A DNA stretch of 64,000 nucleotides from an uncultured Aquimarina sp. (lineage in GTDB: Bacteria > Bacteroidota > Bacteroidia > Flavobacteriales > Flavobacteriaceae): NCBI RefSeq assembly GCF_947495315.1, contig NZ_CANLYD010000005.1, positions 62,001 through 126,000 on the forward strand, read 5' to 3'. The notes under the pieces are model-generated. The model saw only the letters and a program-made list of their open reading frames with translations. It made no database searches and had not been told where the DNA came from. How positions within the stretch are numbered: the stretch's first letter is position 1; the number at the start of each line of letters is the position of its first letter. The position numbers were made by a program, and so were the translations under genes. This document shows, in pieces, positions 49,107 to 57,455 of the stretch.

Positions 49107-50264
49107 TTAATCAGTGACCACTTTGATAGTCTTCTTCACTTTTTCTGCAATTTTTCTTGCTTCAGCAATATCTTCATGAACAATTGTTACATGTCCCATT
49201 TTTCTAAAAGGTCGGGTTTGCTTCTTTCCATAGATATGTGGAGTAACACCTTTCAGTTTCATAATGGTTTCTATGTTTTCATAAACAACATTTCCTGTAT
49301 GTCCTTCAGCTCCTACAAGATTCACCATAATTCCGGCAACTTTACTCTCAGTAGCACCAAGCGGTAAATTCAGTATGGCTCTTATGTGTTGTTCGAATTG
49401 ATTGGTGTAACTAGCTTCTATACTATAATGACCACTGTTATGTGGTCTTGGAGCAACCTCATTCACTAGAATATTACCATCTTTCGTTTGAAACATCTCT
49501 ACAGCCAATATACCTACATGTGAGAAGGCTTTGGATACTTTTTCCGCAATTTTTCTTGCCTTTTCTGCAATTTTGTCGTCAATTCTGGCCGGACAAATCA
49601 CATACTCTACCTGATTGGCTTCTGGATGAAATTCCATTTCTACCACAGGATAGGTTTTTATTTCATTCGAAGGATTACGAACAACAATTACCGCAAGTTC
49701 ATTTTTGAAATCGACTAAGGTTTCTGCTATGCATTCTGTATCAGGAAGCTTTGCAATATCTGCTCCGGTTCGTATAATAGAAACTCCTTTGCCGTCATAC
49801 CCGCCTTGTGTACTTTTCCATACAAAAGGAGGTTTTACTTTACCACTGGTAATGCCTTCTGCCAGATGCGCTTTATTAGAAAACTGCATAAAATCAGCTG
49901 TAGGTATTCCTTGTTCTTTGTAGAAAAGTTTCTGTCTTCCTTTATTTTGAATTTTTTCTAAAGTTTTAGAATCAGGATATACTTTTTTTCCCTCTCGTTC
50001 TAATCGGGCTAAAGCCTTTATGTTAACAGTCTCAATTTCGAAAGTAAGTATATCTACTTTTTTTCCGAAGTTGTAGACAGTTTCATAATCCATAAGATCA
50101 CCTTGCTGAAAGTGATCACAGGCTATTCTACAAGGGGCATCGGGGTTGGGATCTAGAACATAGGTTTGGATATCATATTTTCGGGTTTCGTAGAGCATCA
50201 TTTTACCTAATTGACCACCACCGAGGATACCTAACTTAAAGTCTGACGAAAAATAGTTTGTCAT
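49107..50264 (-). CDS. purK: N5-carboxyaminoimidazole ribonucleotide synthase, purK
   Basis: 385 residues, ATP-grasp. LGILGGGQLGKMMLYETRKY, KSTQGGYDGKGVSII and LVNEVAPRPHNSGHYSIEAS are conserved. It carboxylates AIR with ATP and bicarbonate to N5-CAIR for PurE, the next gene. Confidence 0.97.
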   Translation of the reverse strand: MTNYFSSDFKLGILGGGQLGKMMLYETRKYDIQTYVLDPNPDAPCRIACDHFQQGDLMDYETVYNFGKKVDILTFEIETVNIKALARLEREGKKVYPDSKTLEKIQNKGRQKLFYKEQGIPTADFMQFSNKAHLAEGITSGKVKPPFVWKSTQGGYDGKGVSIIRTGADIAKLPDTECIAETLVDFKNELAVIVVRNPSNEIKTYPVVEMEFHPEANQVEYVICPARIDDKIAEKARKIAEKVSKAFSHVGILAVEMFQTKDGNILVNEVAPRPHNSGHYSIEASYTNQFEQHIRAILNLPLGATESKVAGIMVNLVGAEGHTGNVVYENIETIMKLKGVTPHIYGKKQTRPFRKMGHVTIVHEDIAEARKIAEKVKKTIKVVTD

Positions 50265-50379
50265 TTTTTGGAGTATCTAATTTGCCTTAGGCAACAAAAA
50301 TAAATTTTTAATAAGTAAAAACCGCAATATTGGACAGTAAATGCAGTAGAGATCTATCATAAGTCTTGTTTGTAATCAC

Positions 50380-50387
50380 TATCTTTG
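50380..50387 (+). promoter_or_regulatory. -7 box of hpt-adk
   Basis: TATCTTTG matches TAnnTTTG, 45 bases before the ATG at 50432. Confidence 0.45.
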
Positions 50388-50431
50388 CCGCTTTAAAAAC
50401 CAAACGGATACTGTGATAATCTCATAATACA

Positions 50432-51538
50432 ATGATTACACTACACAACTTACAATTTGCACCCTTTATTGCTCAAGAAAAAATATCCAAAGCAATAGAC
50501 AAATTGGCTGATAAGCTTAATGAGGATTTATCAGGTAAAAAACCTCTTTTTATTGGAGTGCTAAACGGTGCTTTTATGTTTGTATCCGAAGTATTGAAGC
50601 GATTTAATCACGATTGTGAAGTGAGTTTTGTGAAACTAGCTTCTTATGAAGGGACAGAAACAACTGCTAATGTCCAAGAACTTATAGGATTAAAAGAAGA
50701 GATATCGGGTAGAACTGTGGTTGTTCTTGAGGACATCGTGGACACCGGTAATACGATTGTAGAGTTGACAAAAATGCTTCAGGATAAAGGATGCAAAGAA
50801 GTAAGAATTGCAACTTTATTTTTTAAACCAGAAGCATATACTAAAGAAATTACTATAGATTATATAGGGATAGAAATCCCAAATCGATTTATTGTAGGAT
50901 ATGGGCTAGACTATGACGGCTTAGGTCGCAATCTTACAGAAGTTTACCAATTAAAACAAAACAACATGACAAATTTAGTGTTATTCGGACCTCCGGGAGC
51001 AGGAAAAGGAACACAAGCGGAAGTTTTAAAGCAAAAATATGATCTTGTACATATTTCTACAGGAGATGTATTTAGATATAACATAAAAAATGCTACTGAG
51101 TTAGGAACATTAGCTAAATCATATATTGATAAAGGGCAATTGGTGCCTGATGAGGTAACTATTAATATGCTAAACGCTGAGGTAGATAAAAATCCGGATG
51201 CCAAAGGTTTTATATTTGATGGTTTCCCAAGAACAGAAGCGCAAGCAGAATCACTAGCAGAATTGCTGTCTTCTAAAGGAGCAGAAGTAAGTGCTATGGT
51301 CGCTTTAGATGTTGATGACGAGGTTTTGGTTCAGAGATTATTGAAAAGAGGAAAAACGTCTGGGCGTCCTGATGATGCAGATGAAGGTGTGATTCGCAAT
51401 CGTATTAAGGTTTATTATGATGAAACGGAAATTCTAAAAAACTATTATCAAAAACAAGATAAGTATTTTGGAGTTGATGGGGTTGGAGCAGAAGAAGAAA
51501 TTACCGACAGATTAAGTTCTGTAATTGATAAATTATAG
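50432..51538 (+). CDS. adk: Hypoxanthine phosphoribosyltransferase-adenylate kinase fusion
   Basis: 368 residues, one continuous frame. Residues 1-175: HPRT with the PRPP loop VVVLEDIVDTGNTIVEL. Residues 179-368: adenylate kinase starting MTNLVLFGPPGAGKGTQAEV (P-loop), then FDGFPRTEAQAE and LLKRGKTSGRPDDADE; the zinc-type LID is short. The second domain starts with its own Met (nt 50966) behind a Lys/Gln/Asn-rich linker, so internal initiation is possible. The protein joins salvage of hypoxanthine or guanine to adenylate balancing. Such fusions are known in Flavobacteriaceae. Next gene is obgE. Confidence 0.95.
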   Translation: MITLHNLQFAPFIAQEKISKAIDKLADKLNEDLSGKKPLFIGVLNGAFMFVSEVLKRFNHDCEVSFVKLASYEGTETTANVQELIGLKEEISGRTVVVLEDIVDTGNTIVELTKMLQDKGCKEVRIATLFFKPEAYTKEITIDYIGIEIPNRFIVGYGLDYDGLGRNLTEVYQLKQNNMTNLVLFGPPGAGKGTQAEVLKQKYDLVHISTGDVFRYNIKNATELGTLAKSYIDKGQLVPDEVTINMLNAEVDKNPDAKGFIFDGFPRTEAQAESLAELLSSKGAEVSAMVALDVDDEVLVQRLLKRGKTSGRPDDADEGVIRNRIKVYYDETEILKNYYQKQDKYFGVDGVGAEEEITDRLSSVIDKL

Positions 51539-51633
51539 TTACTATTTGAGTGATGTGAAAACTTCACTCGAGATCGTGAAAAGGATTAAATTGAAAAGAT
51601 TCTGGTCTAGACCTGAATAAGATGTAAAGTATT

Positions 51634-52632
51634 ATGACAGAAGGGAATTTTGTAGATTATGTGAAGTTGCACGTTACCTCAGGAAATGGTGGTAAAGGAT
51701 CTGTACATTTACATAGAGAAAAATATATTACCAAAGGAGGTCCTGATGGAGGTGATGGTGGTCGTGGAGGTCATGTCATTGTTAGAGGTAATCCAAATAT
51801 GTGGACATTACTCCATCTTAAGTTCAAACGTCACTTTAGAGCAGAACATGGAGGGCACGGAAGTAAAAGTAGAAGTAGTGGTGCAGATGGAGAAGATGTA
51901 TATGTAGATGTACCTCTAGGAACTGTAATCCGAGATACTGAAACTCAAGAAATTCTTCATGAAATTACAGAAGAAGGACAACAAATAGTACTTGCAGAAG
52001 GAGGAAAAGGTGGACGTGGAAACTGGCATTTTAAAAACTCAGTGAACCAAACTCCTCGATACGCACAACCTGGTATCGAAGGTCAGGAATTTGATATCAC
52101 GCTAGAATTAAAAATATTGGCAGATGTAGGTTTGGTAGGTTTTCCCAATGCAGGGAAATCTACCTTACTATCTGTGATTACTTCTGCAAAACCAAAAATT
52201 GCAGACTATGAGTTTACAACACTTAAACCTAATTTGGGGATTGTAGAGTATAGAGATTTCCAGACGTTTGTGATGGCAGATATTCCTGGTATTATTGAGG
52301 GAGCTGCAGAAGGTAAGGGTATTGGTCATCGTTTTCTGAGACATATAGAACGTAACTCTACATTGCTCTTTTTAATTCCTGCAGATGCTCCAGACATTAA
52401 GGAACAATATGAGATCTTATTAGACGAATTACGAAGATACAATCCGGATTTATTGGATAAAGAGCGATTGATAGCGATTTCTAAATGTGATATGCTGGAT
52501 GATGAATTAAAAGCAGAACTTAAGTCTGAGTTAGATGAACAATTAAATGTACCTTACTTATTTATTTCTTCTGTTGCTCAACAAGGGTTACAGGAACTTA
52601 AGGATGAGCTATGGAAAATGCTAAATAATTGA
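51634..52632 (+). CDS. obgE: Obg GTPase
   Basis: 332 residues. Glycine-rich Obg domain at 1-158 ([31 protein letters not shown]), then the GTPase with G1 GFPNAGKS (169-176), TTLKPNLG (G2) and DIPGIIEGA (G3), ISKCDM (G4) and ISSVAQ (G5). No C-terminal OCT domain. A ribosome-assembly and stress GTPase. 95 bases after hpt-adk. Confidence 0.97.
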   Translation: MTEGNFVDYVKLHVTSGNGGKGSVHLHREKYITKGGPDGGDGGRGGHVIVRGNPNMWTLLHLKFKRHFRAEHGGHGSKSRSSGADGEDVYVDVPLGTVIRDTETQEILHEITEEGQQIVLAEGGKGGRGNWHFKNSVNQTPRYAQPGIEGQEFDITLELKILADVGLVGFPNAGKSTLLSVITSAKPKIADYEFTTLKPNLGIVEYRDFQTFVMADIPGIIEGAAEGKGIGHRFLRHIERNSTLLFLIPADAPDIKEQYEILLDELRRYNPDLLDKERLIAISKCDMLDDELKAELKSELDEQLNVPYLFISSVAQQGLQELKDELWKMLNN

Positions 52633-52667
52633 TCCATAAAATCCTGTGTTATTGTTGAGTTCTAAGT

Positions 52668-54095
52668 TTATTTCAGGATTAGCTTTAAAGTAACATCTGA
52701 TATTTCCGTTTTCAAAAAGTATACCCCTTTTGGATATCCTGTAAGATCAACAGTTTTGCCGATGCCGTTTGTAATTTCTTTTCCTGAAAGATCATAGACG
52801 ATCCAGTCCGTCTTTTTAGTAAGGTTATAGGATCCTGAGCTAGGATTAGGGAAAATTTTGATGTTTGATATTTCATTATACTCTTCTACAGATAAAGTAT
52901 TTGTATAAAAATCCCATTCATTAATTCTTTGTTCGGAAACTCTAAATTCATCAAACCAAACATAATAATCAGTATCTTTTGGAGCGTAATCATCTACATC
53001 AGAACCTCCTAGAAAAGTAGAGATTAGTATATGATTGATAGTTATATTTTCTCTGTTTTCTGATGGATTTCTGTAGTAATTAAAATAATTAGATCCTACA
53101 AAATCATAATTTACGCCATCTACCCATCCTTCAAAAAGACCATCGTTGCCATTAGGAGTGCTTTCCAGAACATAATGTAGTTCGATATTATGCCATCCTT
53201 GCGCTCGAAGATAATTTTCATATTCAAAAGAACAGATGTTGGTGCCATCTACTACACGATCTCCCCAAAAGCGAAGTTCATTTTCATCCTCGTTAGTAGC
53301 GTCATCGGCAGGCTCTTGTTCGCCAGGAAGTTCCATATAGAACTGAATTGCACCACCTTTTCTGAACATAATACGACCCTTCCATCTATTACTGTCTCTC
53401 TCTCCATCAGGAGTATTTGGATCAGATCCACCAAGACTTGGTAGTTTACCACCACATAGATTAAAGTCAAAATCATCACTGAACTTTATCCAATATGATA
53501 GATATAAATCTGAAGATTCATAATAATTATCTTTAAAGGTGTTCATTAATGGTATTCTGGTGTCAATACCAGAACTATTCGTTTTAAGTAATCCTTTTGG
53601 GTATTTTACTTTTAGAGAAACTCCGCCGGGATCAATACTGTTTTCATAGTCAATCGAAGCTCTATCTTGTGTATTATCTTTTTGACCATTTATGGTTTGT
53701 CCATCATAAAACCCAATTCCGTTAGAAGTAGGAAAATCTTCTTTAAGTTCATTTTCGGTATATGTATCACCAACTCTTAAATGATCAAAGCTGATATGAT
53801 ATTCATCATTTTCTAACAATGGATCTGGGGCAAGAATGATATTTCTCTGTGATGTGGATTTTACAGTTTCATATTTTAAAGCACCAATTCTTAATTGAGT
53901 GCTATTATCACCGGTTGTTAAATCAAAAATTCCATTTTCATCTGTTTTGGCATAATTGGTTACATTATTTGCATCACACACTAATGCGTTTTCGATCGGA
54001 TTTCCTGATTGATCTTTGACGGTTCCGGAAATCTGTGCTTTTACAGTTGTTACGGTTATCAATAAGAGTAGCGAATAAAGTAAGTGATTTTTCAT
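52668..54095 (-). CDS. PL14-like polysaccharide lyase, T9SS-secreted
   Basis: 475 residues from the ATG at 54095, which begins a normal signal peptide (HLLYSLLLLITVTTVKAQ). A carboxypeptidase-regulatory-like beta domain (about 20-90, SGTVKDQSGNPIENALVCD) comes first. The catalytic part at about 95-395 has SYWIKFSDDFDF..GGKLP, HNIELHYVLESTPNG and GWVDGVNYDFVG, which fit family PL14 (alginate or glucuronan lyases). A T9SS sorting domain (about 405-475, NIKIFPNPSSGSYNLTKKTD) ends it. With the PL6 enzyme at 24836 this makes two alginate-type lyases in the window. Confidence 0.8.
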   Translation of the reverse strand: MKNHLLYSLLLLITVTTVKAQISGTVKDQSGNPIENALVCDANNVTNYAKTDENGIFDLTTGDNSTQLRIGALKYETVKSTSQRNIILAPDPLLENDEYHISFDHLRVGDTYTENELKEDFPTSNGIGFYDGQTINGQKDNTQDRASIDYENSIDPGGVSLKVKYPKGLLKTNSSGIDTRIPLMNTFKDNYYESSDLYLSYWIKFSDDFDFNLCGGKLPSLGGSDPNTPDGERDSNRWKGRIMFRKGGAIQFYMELPGEQEPADDATNEDENELRFWGDRVVDGTNICSFEYENYLRAQGWHNIELHYVLESTPNGNDGLFEGWVDGVNYDFVGSNYFNYYRNPSENRENITINHILISTFLGGSDVDDYAPKDTDYYVWFDEFRVSEQRINEWDFYTNTLSVEEYNEISNIKIFPNPSSGSYNLTKKTDWIVYDLSGKEITNGIGKTVDLTGYPKGVYFLKTEISDVTLKLILK

Positions 54096-54173
54096 GTGGT
54101 TAAGAGTTTGTAACATAATAGTCTAACTACCCAAAAGGATTTTTTAGGACTATTATTTTGTGTGTTTTTAATG

Positions 54174-54190
54174 TTTGGTTAAGGACCAAA
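54174..54190. promoter_or_regulatory. Inverted repeat upstream of PL14 gene
   Basis: TTTGGT (54174-54179), five bases, ACCAAA (54185-54190), 79 bases upstream of the PL14-type ATG. Its arms share TTGGT/ACCAA with the palindrome before the PL6 gene but with a different spacer (5 against 2), so common regulation is only a suggestion. Confidence 0.35.
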
Positions 54191-54364
54191 TTTAGATGTA
54201 AAACAAACTCTTTATCAATTTAGTATAAAAATTCTACGAAAATCTACTTAAAAATTTCTGGATATTTGGTGAATAGATTACAAAACAGAATACTTTGAAA
54301 AATAGATAGCAATACACGATTATTAATGTTCGCCATCAAATTTTCAGATCAGGGTGATCACATC

Positions 54365-54691
54365 TCAACCTTTAACAGAGTACCCTTCTTTTAGTATTCC
54401 GTCTGCTGCTTCGGGATGTTTTTTTAGATAGGCCGCAACGAAGGGACAAAGCGGTATCATTTTATATTCTTTTTCCTGAATGTAGTTGAGTGTTTTTTTT
54501 ACAATCGTACTACCTAAACCTTTTCCTTCCATAAGTGTCGGGACTTCTGTGTGAGTTAGGTATATGGAATTGTCATTGGTAAGAATATATTCTATAAATA
54601 TGATTTCATTTTCTACCTGAAGTTCGAATCTCTTTTTAGGACGATCAGTGTTATTTATTAATTCCAGTTGTGACCAGTCATTCTTTTCCAT
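54365..54691 (-). CDS. Short GNAT-type acetyltransferase
   Basis: 108 residues. ALIGN of the core: IYLTHTEVPTLMEGKGLGST holds the acetyl-CoA loop (GKGLGS), and YKMIPLCPFVAAYLKKHPE the last strand and helix. These are the marks of the short YjdJ/Gtn-type GNAT proteins, with no substrate settled. Gap to the DoxX gene is 87 bases on the same strand. Confidence 0.85.
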   Translation of the reverse strand: MEKNDWSQLELINNTDRPKKRFELQVENEIIFIEYILTNDNSIYLTHTEVPTLMEGKGLGSTIVKKTLNYIQEKEYKMIPLCPFVAAYLKKHPEAADGILKEGYSVKG

Positions 54692-54778
54692 AAGAGATTT
54701 TTGAAGTTATATCTCAAAATTATGATATAAATAATTATCAATGACTTAACGAATGGTTAAAAACTCGGTCTAATTATT

Positions 54779-55210
54779 TTAGCTTATCTCTTTACCAAAT
54801 AACAGGTCGATTTCCAGATATTGTTCTTTTATAAGGCTTAAACCAAATGCTGCAGCAGAAGCAGAGAATACAGAATAATCCAAAGGAGTTTTGATACCCA
54901 ATGTAGTTGTCATCGCAACACCAAAAATCAATAATAAAAACCCGCTTGCTTTTGCTGATAATGAGGTTCTAAAACCAACAAGTAAAAAAACTGCTAACAA
55001 TATTTCTAAGAATGTTGCTACTATTCCGAGGCTATTGATCATAAAATCTGGAGCCCAAGGATTCAGTAGTTCTGTGTATGCTAAAAAACTGTCCCAAGTA
55101 CCCCAAGCTGCTTTTTCTTTTGGCCAAAAGCCAAACCTGTCTGCAACCGCTGATATAAATCCAACAGCGATACTAACTCGTAAGAAGAGTTTGATATAGA
55201 TGATTTTCAT
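54779..55210 (-). CDS. DoxX-family membrane protein
   Basis: 143 residues from the ATG at 55210; a start at 55255 would place basic residues before the first helix and overlap the neighbour. Four membrane segments (IKLFLRVSIAVGFISAVADR, FMINSLGIVATFLEILLAVF, ASGFLLLIFGVAMTTTLGI and FSASAAAFGLSLI) fit DoxX. It lies 19 bases after an AhpD-like gene; DoxX and AhpD proteins are often paired in oxidative-stress units. Confidence 0.85.
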   Translation of the reverse strand: MKIIYIKLFLRVSIAVGFISAVADRFGFWPKEKAAWGTWDSFLAYTELLNPWAPDFMINSLGIVATFLEILLAVFLLVGFRTSLSAKASGFLLLIFGVAMTTTLGIKTPLDYSVFSASAAAFGLSLIKEQYLEIDLLFGKEIS

Positions 55211-55229
55211 AATAAAATAGTTTCTAAAT

Positions 55230-55682
55230 TTATTCTTGTGAAGGTACAGGTACAAGTAAAGTAGCTATTCCAATTCTGTTCCATGAGTTGATTCCACATA
55301 TAGCCAGAATAATATCCGCTACTTTTTTTTCTCCAAATGTTTCAATGGCTTTTTGATACACATTGTCAGATAAGCCATAATCCGAAATATTAGTAATCTC
55401 TTCAGTCATTGCTAAAATGATCTGTTCTTCTTCAGTAAAAAAAGGAGAATCTTTCCATACAGGTAGTGCGTGGATTCGGTATTGTTTTTCGCCTTTTTCA
55501 ATAGCATCTTTAATATGCATCTGTATACAATATGCGCAACCATTGATTTGCGAAGCTCTAATTTCTATCAGTAAAAATTCTAAGTCGGTTAGTGTGCTTT
55601 TTTTGCAATTATTGTATAAATCAAATAATGGTTGATAAGCGTTTGGATTTACTTTACTAATGTTTATTCTGTCGGTTTTCAT
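55230..55682 (-). CDS. AhpD-like (CMD family) protein
   Basis: 150 residues. ASQINGCAYCIQMHIKDAIEKG carries the CxxCxxxH redox motif; the typical preceding Glu lies in FLLIEIR. Third AhpD-like protein in the window, closest to the standard short form. It likely reduces peroxides or disulphides with a thiol partner. DoxX follows 19 bases downstream and a Crp/Fnr regulator lies 76 bases upstream. Confidence 0.9.
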   Translation of the reverse strand: MKTDRINISKVNPNAYQPLFDLYNNCKKSTLTDLEFLLIEIRASQINGCAYCIQMHIKDAIEKGEKQYRIHALPVWKDSPFFTEEEQIILAMTEEITNISDYGLSDNVYQKAIETFGEKKVADIILAICGINSWNRIGIATLLVPVPSQE

Positions 55683-55735
55683 GTTTATTAGATTATTTGT
55701 TCAAGACAAAATTCAACATATGAAATGAAGAAAAA

Positions 55736-55751
55736 CTTAATCTAGATTAAG
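55736..55751. promoter_or_regulatory. Candidate Crp/Fnr-type operator
   Basis: CTTAATCTAGATTAAG is a perfect 16-base palindrome in the 76-base gap between the Crp/Fnr gene and the AhpD-DoxX unit. Its place about 54 bases before the AhpD ATG suits an activator. Confidence 0.5.
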
Positions 55752-55758
55752 AAATATA

Positions 55759-56334
55759 TTAGGAGTGTTTTTTTGCTCTTATTTTGCTTAGAAATTCGGG
55801 TGTAAAACCAAGATAAGATGCTAACATATATTGTGGAATACGCTGAACAAATTCTGGGTTATATTCGTAAAAGGTGTTGTAAAGTTCTTCTCCAGAAAGA
55901 TTGAACATGTACTGAATTCTTCTTTGATCCGCTATTCGTACACGTTCCAAAATAATTCTGAAGTACTTATTGATTTCCAAAGAACTTTTTAGAACCATGT
56001 CTAGGTTTGGTTTACTAATTTTTAGAACTGTCGCATCTTCAGTAGCCTGTATATTAAGTTGTGTTTGGGTTCGATTCATAAAACTATCAAAATCTGTAAG
56101 CCACCAATCTTCAATCCCAAAATTGATGGTTTTTTCAACTCCTTTTTCATTGATAAAAAATGATCTGAAACAACCTTTTACAATGAAATGATTGTAATTA
56201 CAATAGTGTCCTTCTTTTAATATATAATGCTTGGCAGGAATATTTTCGGACTCAATAATGTTTAGGAAATCTTCCATTTCTTTTTTAGAAGGACTTACGA
56301 ATCTTAGGATATGATTTTTTAAGGACTCTATCAT
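55759..56334 (-). CDS. Crp/Fnr-family regulator
   Basis: 191 residues. Cyclic-nucleotide-binding-like domain (about 20-120: HYILKEGHYCNYNHFIVKGC, FFINEKGVEKTINFGIEDWW) and a short DNA-binding end (about 145-191: YMLASYLGFTPEFLSKIRAK). Typical of the many small Crp-like regulators of Bacteroidota that drive neighbouring AhpD/CMD genes. A small palindrome TTTAGT-AAAA-ACTAAA lies just before it (56337-56352). Confidence 0.9.
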   Translation of the reverse strand: MIESLKNHILRFVSPSKKEMEDFLNIIESENIPAKHYILKEGHYCNYNHFIVKGCFRSFFINEKGVEKTINFGIEDWWLTDFDSFMNRTQTQLNIQATEDATVLKISKPNLDMVLKSSLEINKYFRIILERVRIADQRRIQYMFNLSGEELYNTFYEYNPEFVQRIPQYMLASYLGFTPEFLSKIRAKKHS

Positions 56335-56382
56335 TGTTTAGTAAAAACTAAAATTATTTAGTTGTTCAAACCATTTGATCTA

Positions 56383-57435
56383 TCAATTTTTTGTTTTTAG
56401 AATTAAAAAATGATCATCCATAACATTTCCGGATATAATGAGATCTTCAAAAGGAGCCGCAACTGTTGATCCTGACATTACTGTTCCATCATTTGTATAT
56501 ACCTGCTCTATATCGTAATCATTTTTTCCGCGATACGTAACCTTAATAATTTCTGAAGGAGAAGTTTCTTTTTTCCCTTTGGCATAGGATCCAAATCTTA
56601 ATAAATTAGGATGCGCTCCTACCCAGAGGTTTCCATTGGTATCGATTTCAATATTATCTACTCCTGTACCACAAGGGATGTCTTCTATAAACTCCAGCGA
56701 ACCATCTGCATTTCTCGAATATACTTTAACCAAAAAACCTCTGGGAGATGCCACAAATAATAAGTTTCGTTTGGGATCATAATTAATTCCATTGGCATAG
56801 GCAATTCCATCTGCCACTTCCGTATAATTTTCGCCATCATAATACAAGACATTAGATATAGAAAGGCCGAGATATTCTTCCAGTACTTTACCGAATCCAT
56901 CTGTATATTTATGATCATTGGTTACATAAAAGCGATTCTCATCGATTAGCACAAGATCATTTGGGCTCACTAAGGAAGGATGCGTTAGTGTCTTTTCATG
57001 AACCAAATTTTTGTCACGCATTGTAAAAACTTCGATAGCATGTTGTCCATCTGGAGTGTGGTTAATCGCCATCACTTTATAGGTGCTATCTTTTTTGATC
57101 ATGGAAATTCCATGAGGAGCAAAAGATTGATCAAAAGAAGCGGTTAGATGAGTAAGGTTAAAATTCTCATTTTTTAAATCCATCAAGTATAACCCACCTT
57201 TTTCTTCCTTTACAGGAGGATATATTTCTCTGTCTGTAGAAGAGATTAGGGCAAAACCGTCTGATGGACTCACGGTAATATCCTCCGCACCAGGAATAGG
57301 TATTTTCTTTACTATTGTTCCTTCAAATTTGTTTTCTATGGTTCTAAAAAAACCAGTAGATATTAAAATATGAGCAACAAAGAAAATGATTCCGATCAAT
57401 AGGATGAATGTAATTCTTTTTATACTACGTTTCAT
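56383..57435 (-). CDS. Paraoxonase (PON)-like arylesterase/lactonase
   Basis: 350 residues with an N-terminal membrane anchor (FILLIGIIFFVAHILISTGF). The six-bladed propeller has clear PON features: SPNDLVLIDENRFYVTNDHK, EYLGLSISNVLYYDGENYTE, ADGIAYANGIN, GVDNIEIDTNGNLWVGAHPN and DGTVMSGSTVA, each matching stretches of human PON1 around the calcium-binding Asn and Asp residues. PONs hydrolyse lactones and aryl esters, including acyl-homoserine lactones. It ends 48 bases before the Crp gene's start, and follows the M20 gene by 20 bases on the same strand. Confidence 0.85.
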   Translation of the reverse strand: MKRSIKRITFILLIGIIFFVAHILISTGFFRTIENKFEGTIVKKIPIPGAEDITVSPSDGFALISSTDREIYPPVKEEKGGLYLMDLKNENFNLTHLTASFDQSFAPHGISMIKKDSTYKVMAINHTPDGQHAIEVFTMRDKNLVHEKTLTHPSLVSPNDLVLIDENRFYVTNDHKYTDGFGKVLEEYLGLSISNVLYYDGENYTEVADGIAYANGINYDPKRNLLFVASPRGFLVKVYSRNADGSLEFIEDIPCGTGVDNIEIDTNGNLWVGAHPNLLRFGSYAKGKKETSPSEIIKVTYRGKNDYDIEQVYTNDGTVMSGSTVAAPFEDLIISGNVMDDHFLILKTKN

Positions 57436-57455
57436 AGATTCTATTCTCGACCTTA

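Noticed and set aside
50432..51538. Assembly error joining hpt and adk
   Set aside because: Both domains are complete, the linker is short, and the same fusion is known in Flavobacteriaceae.
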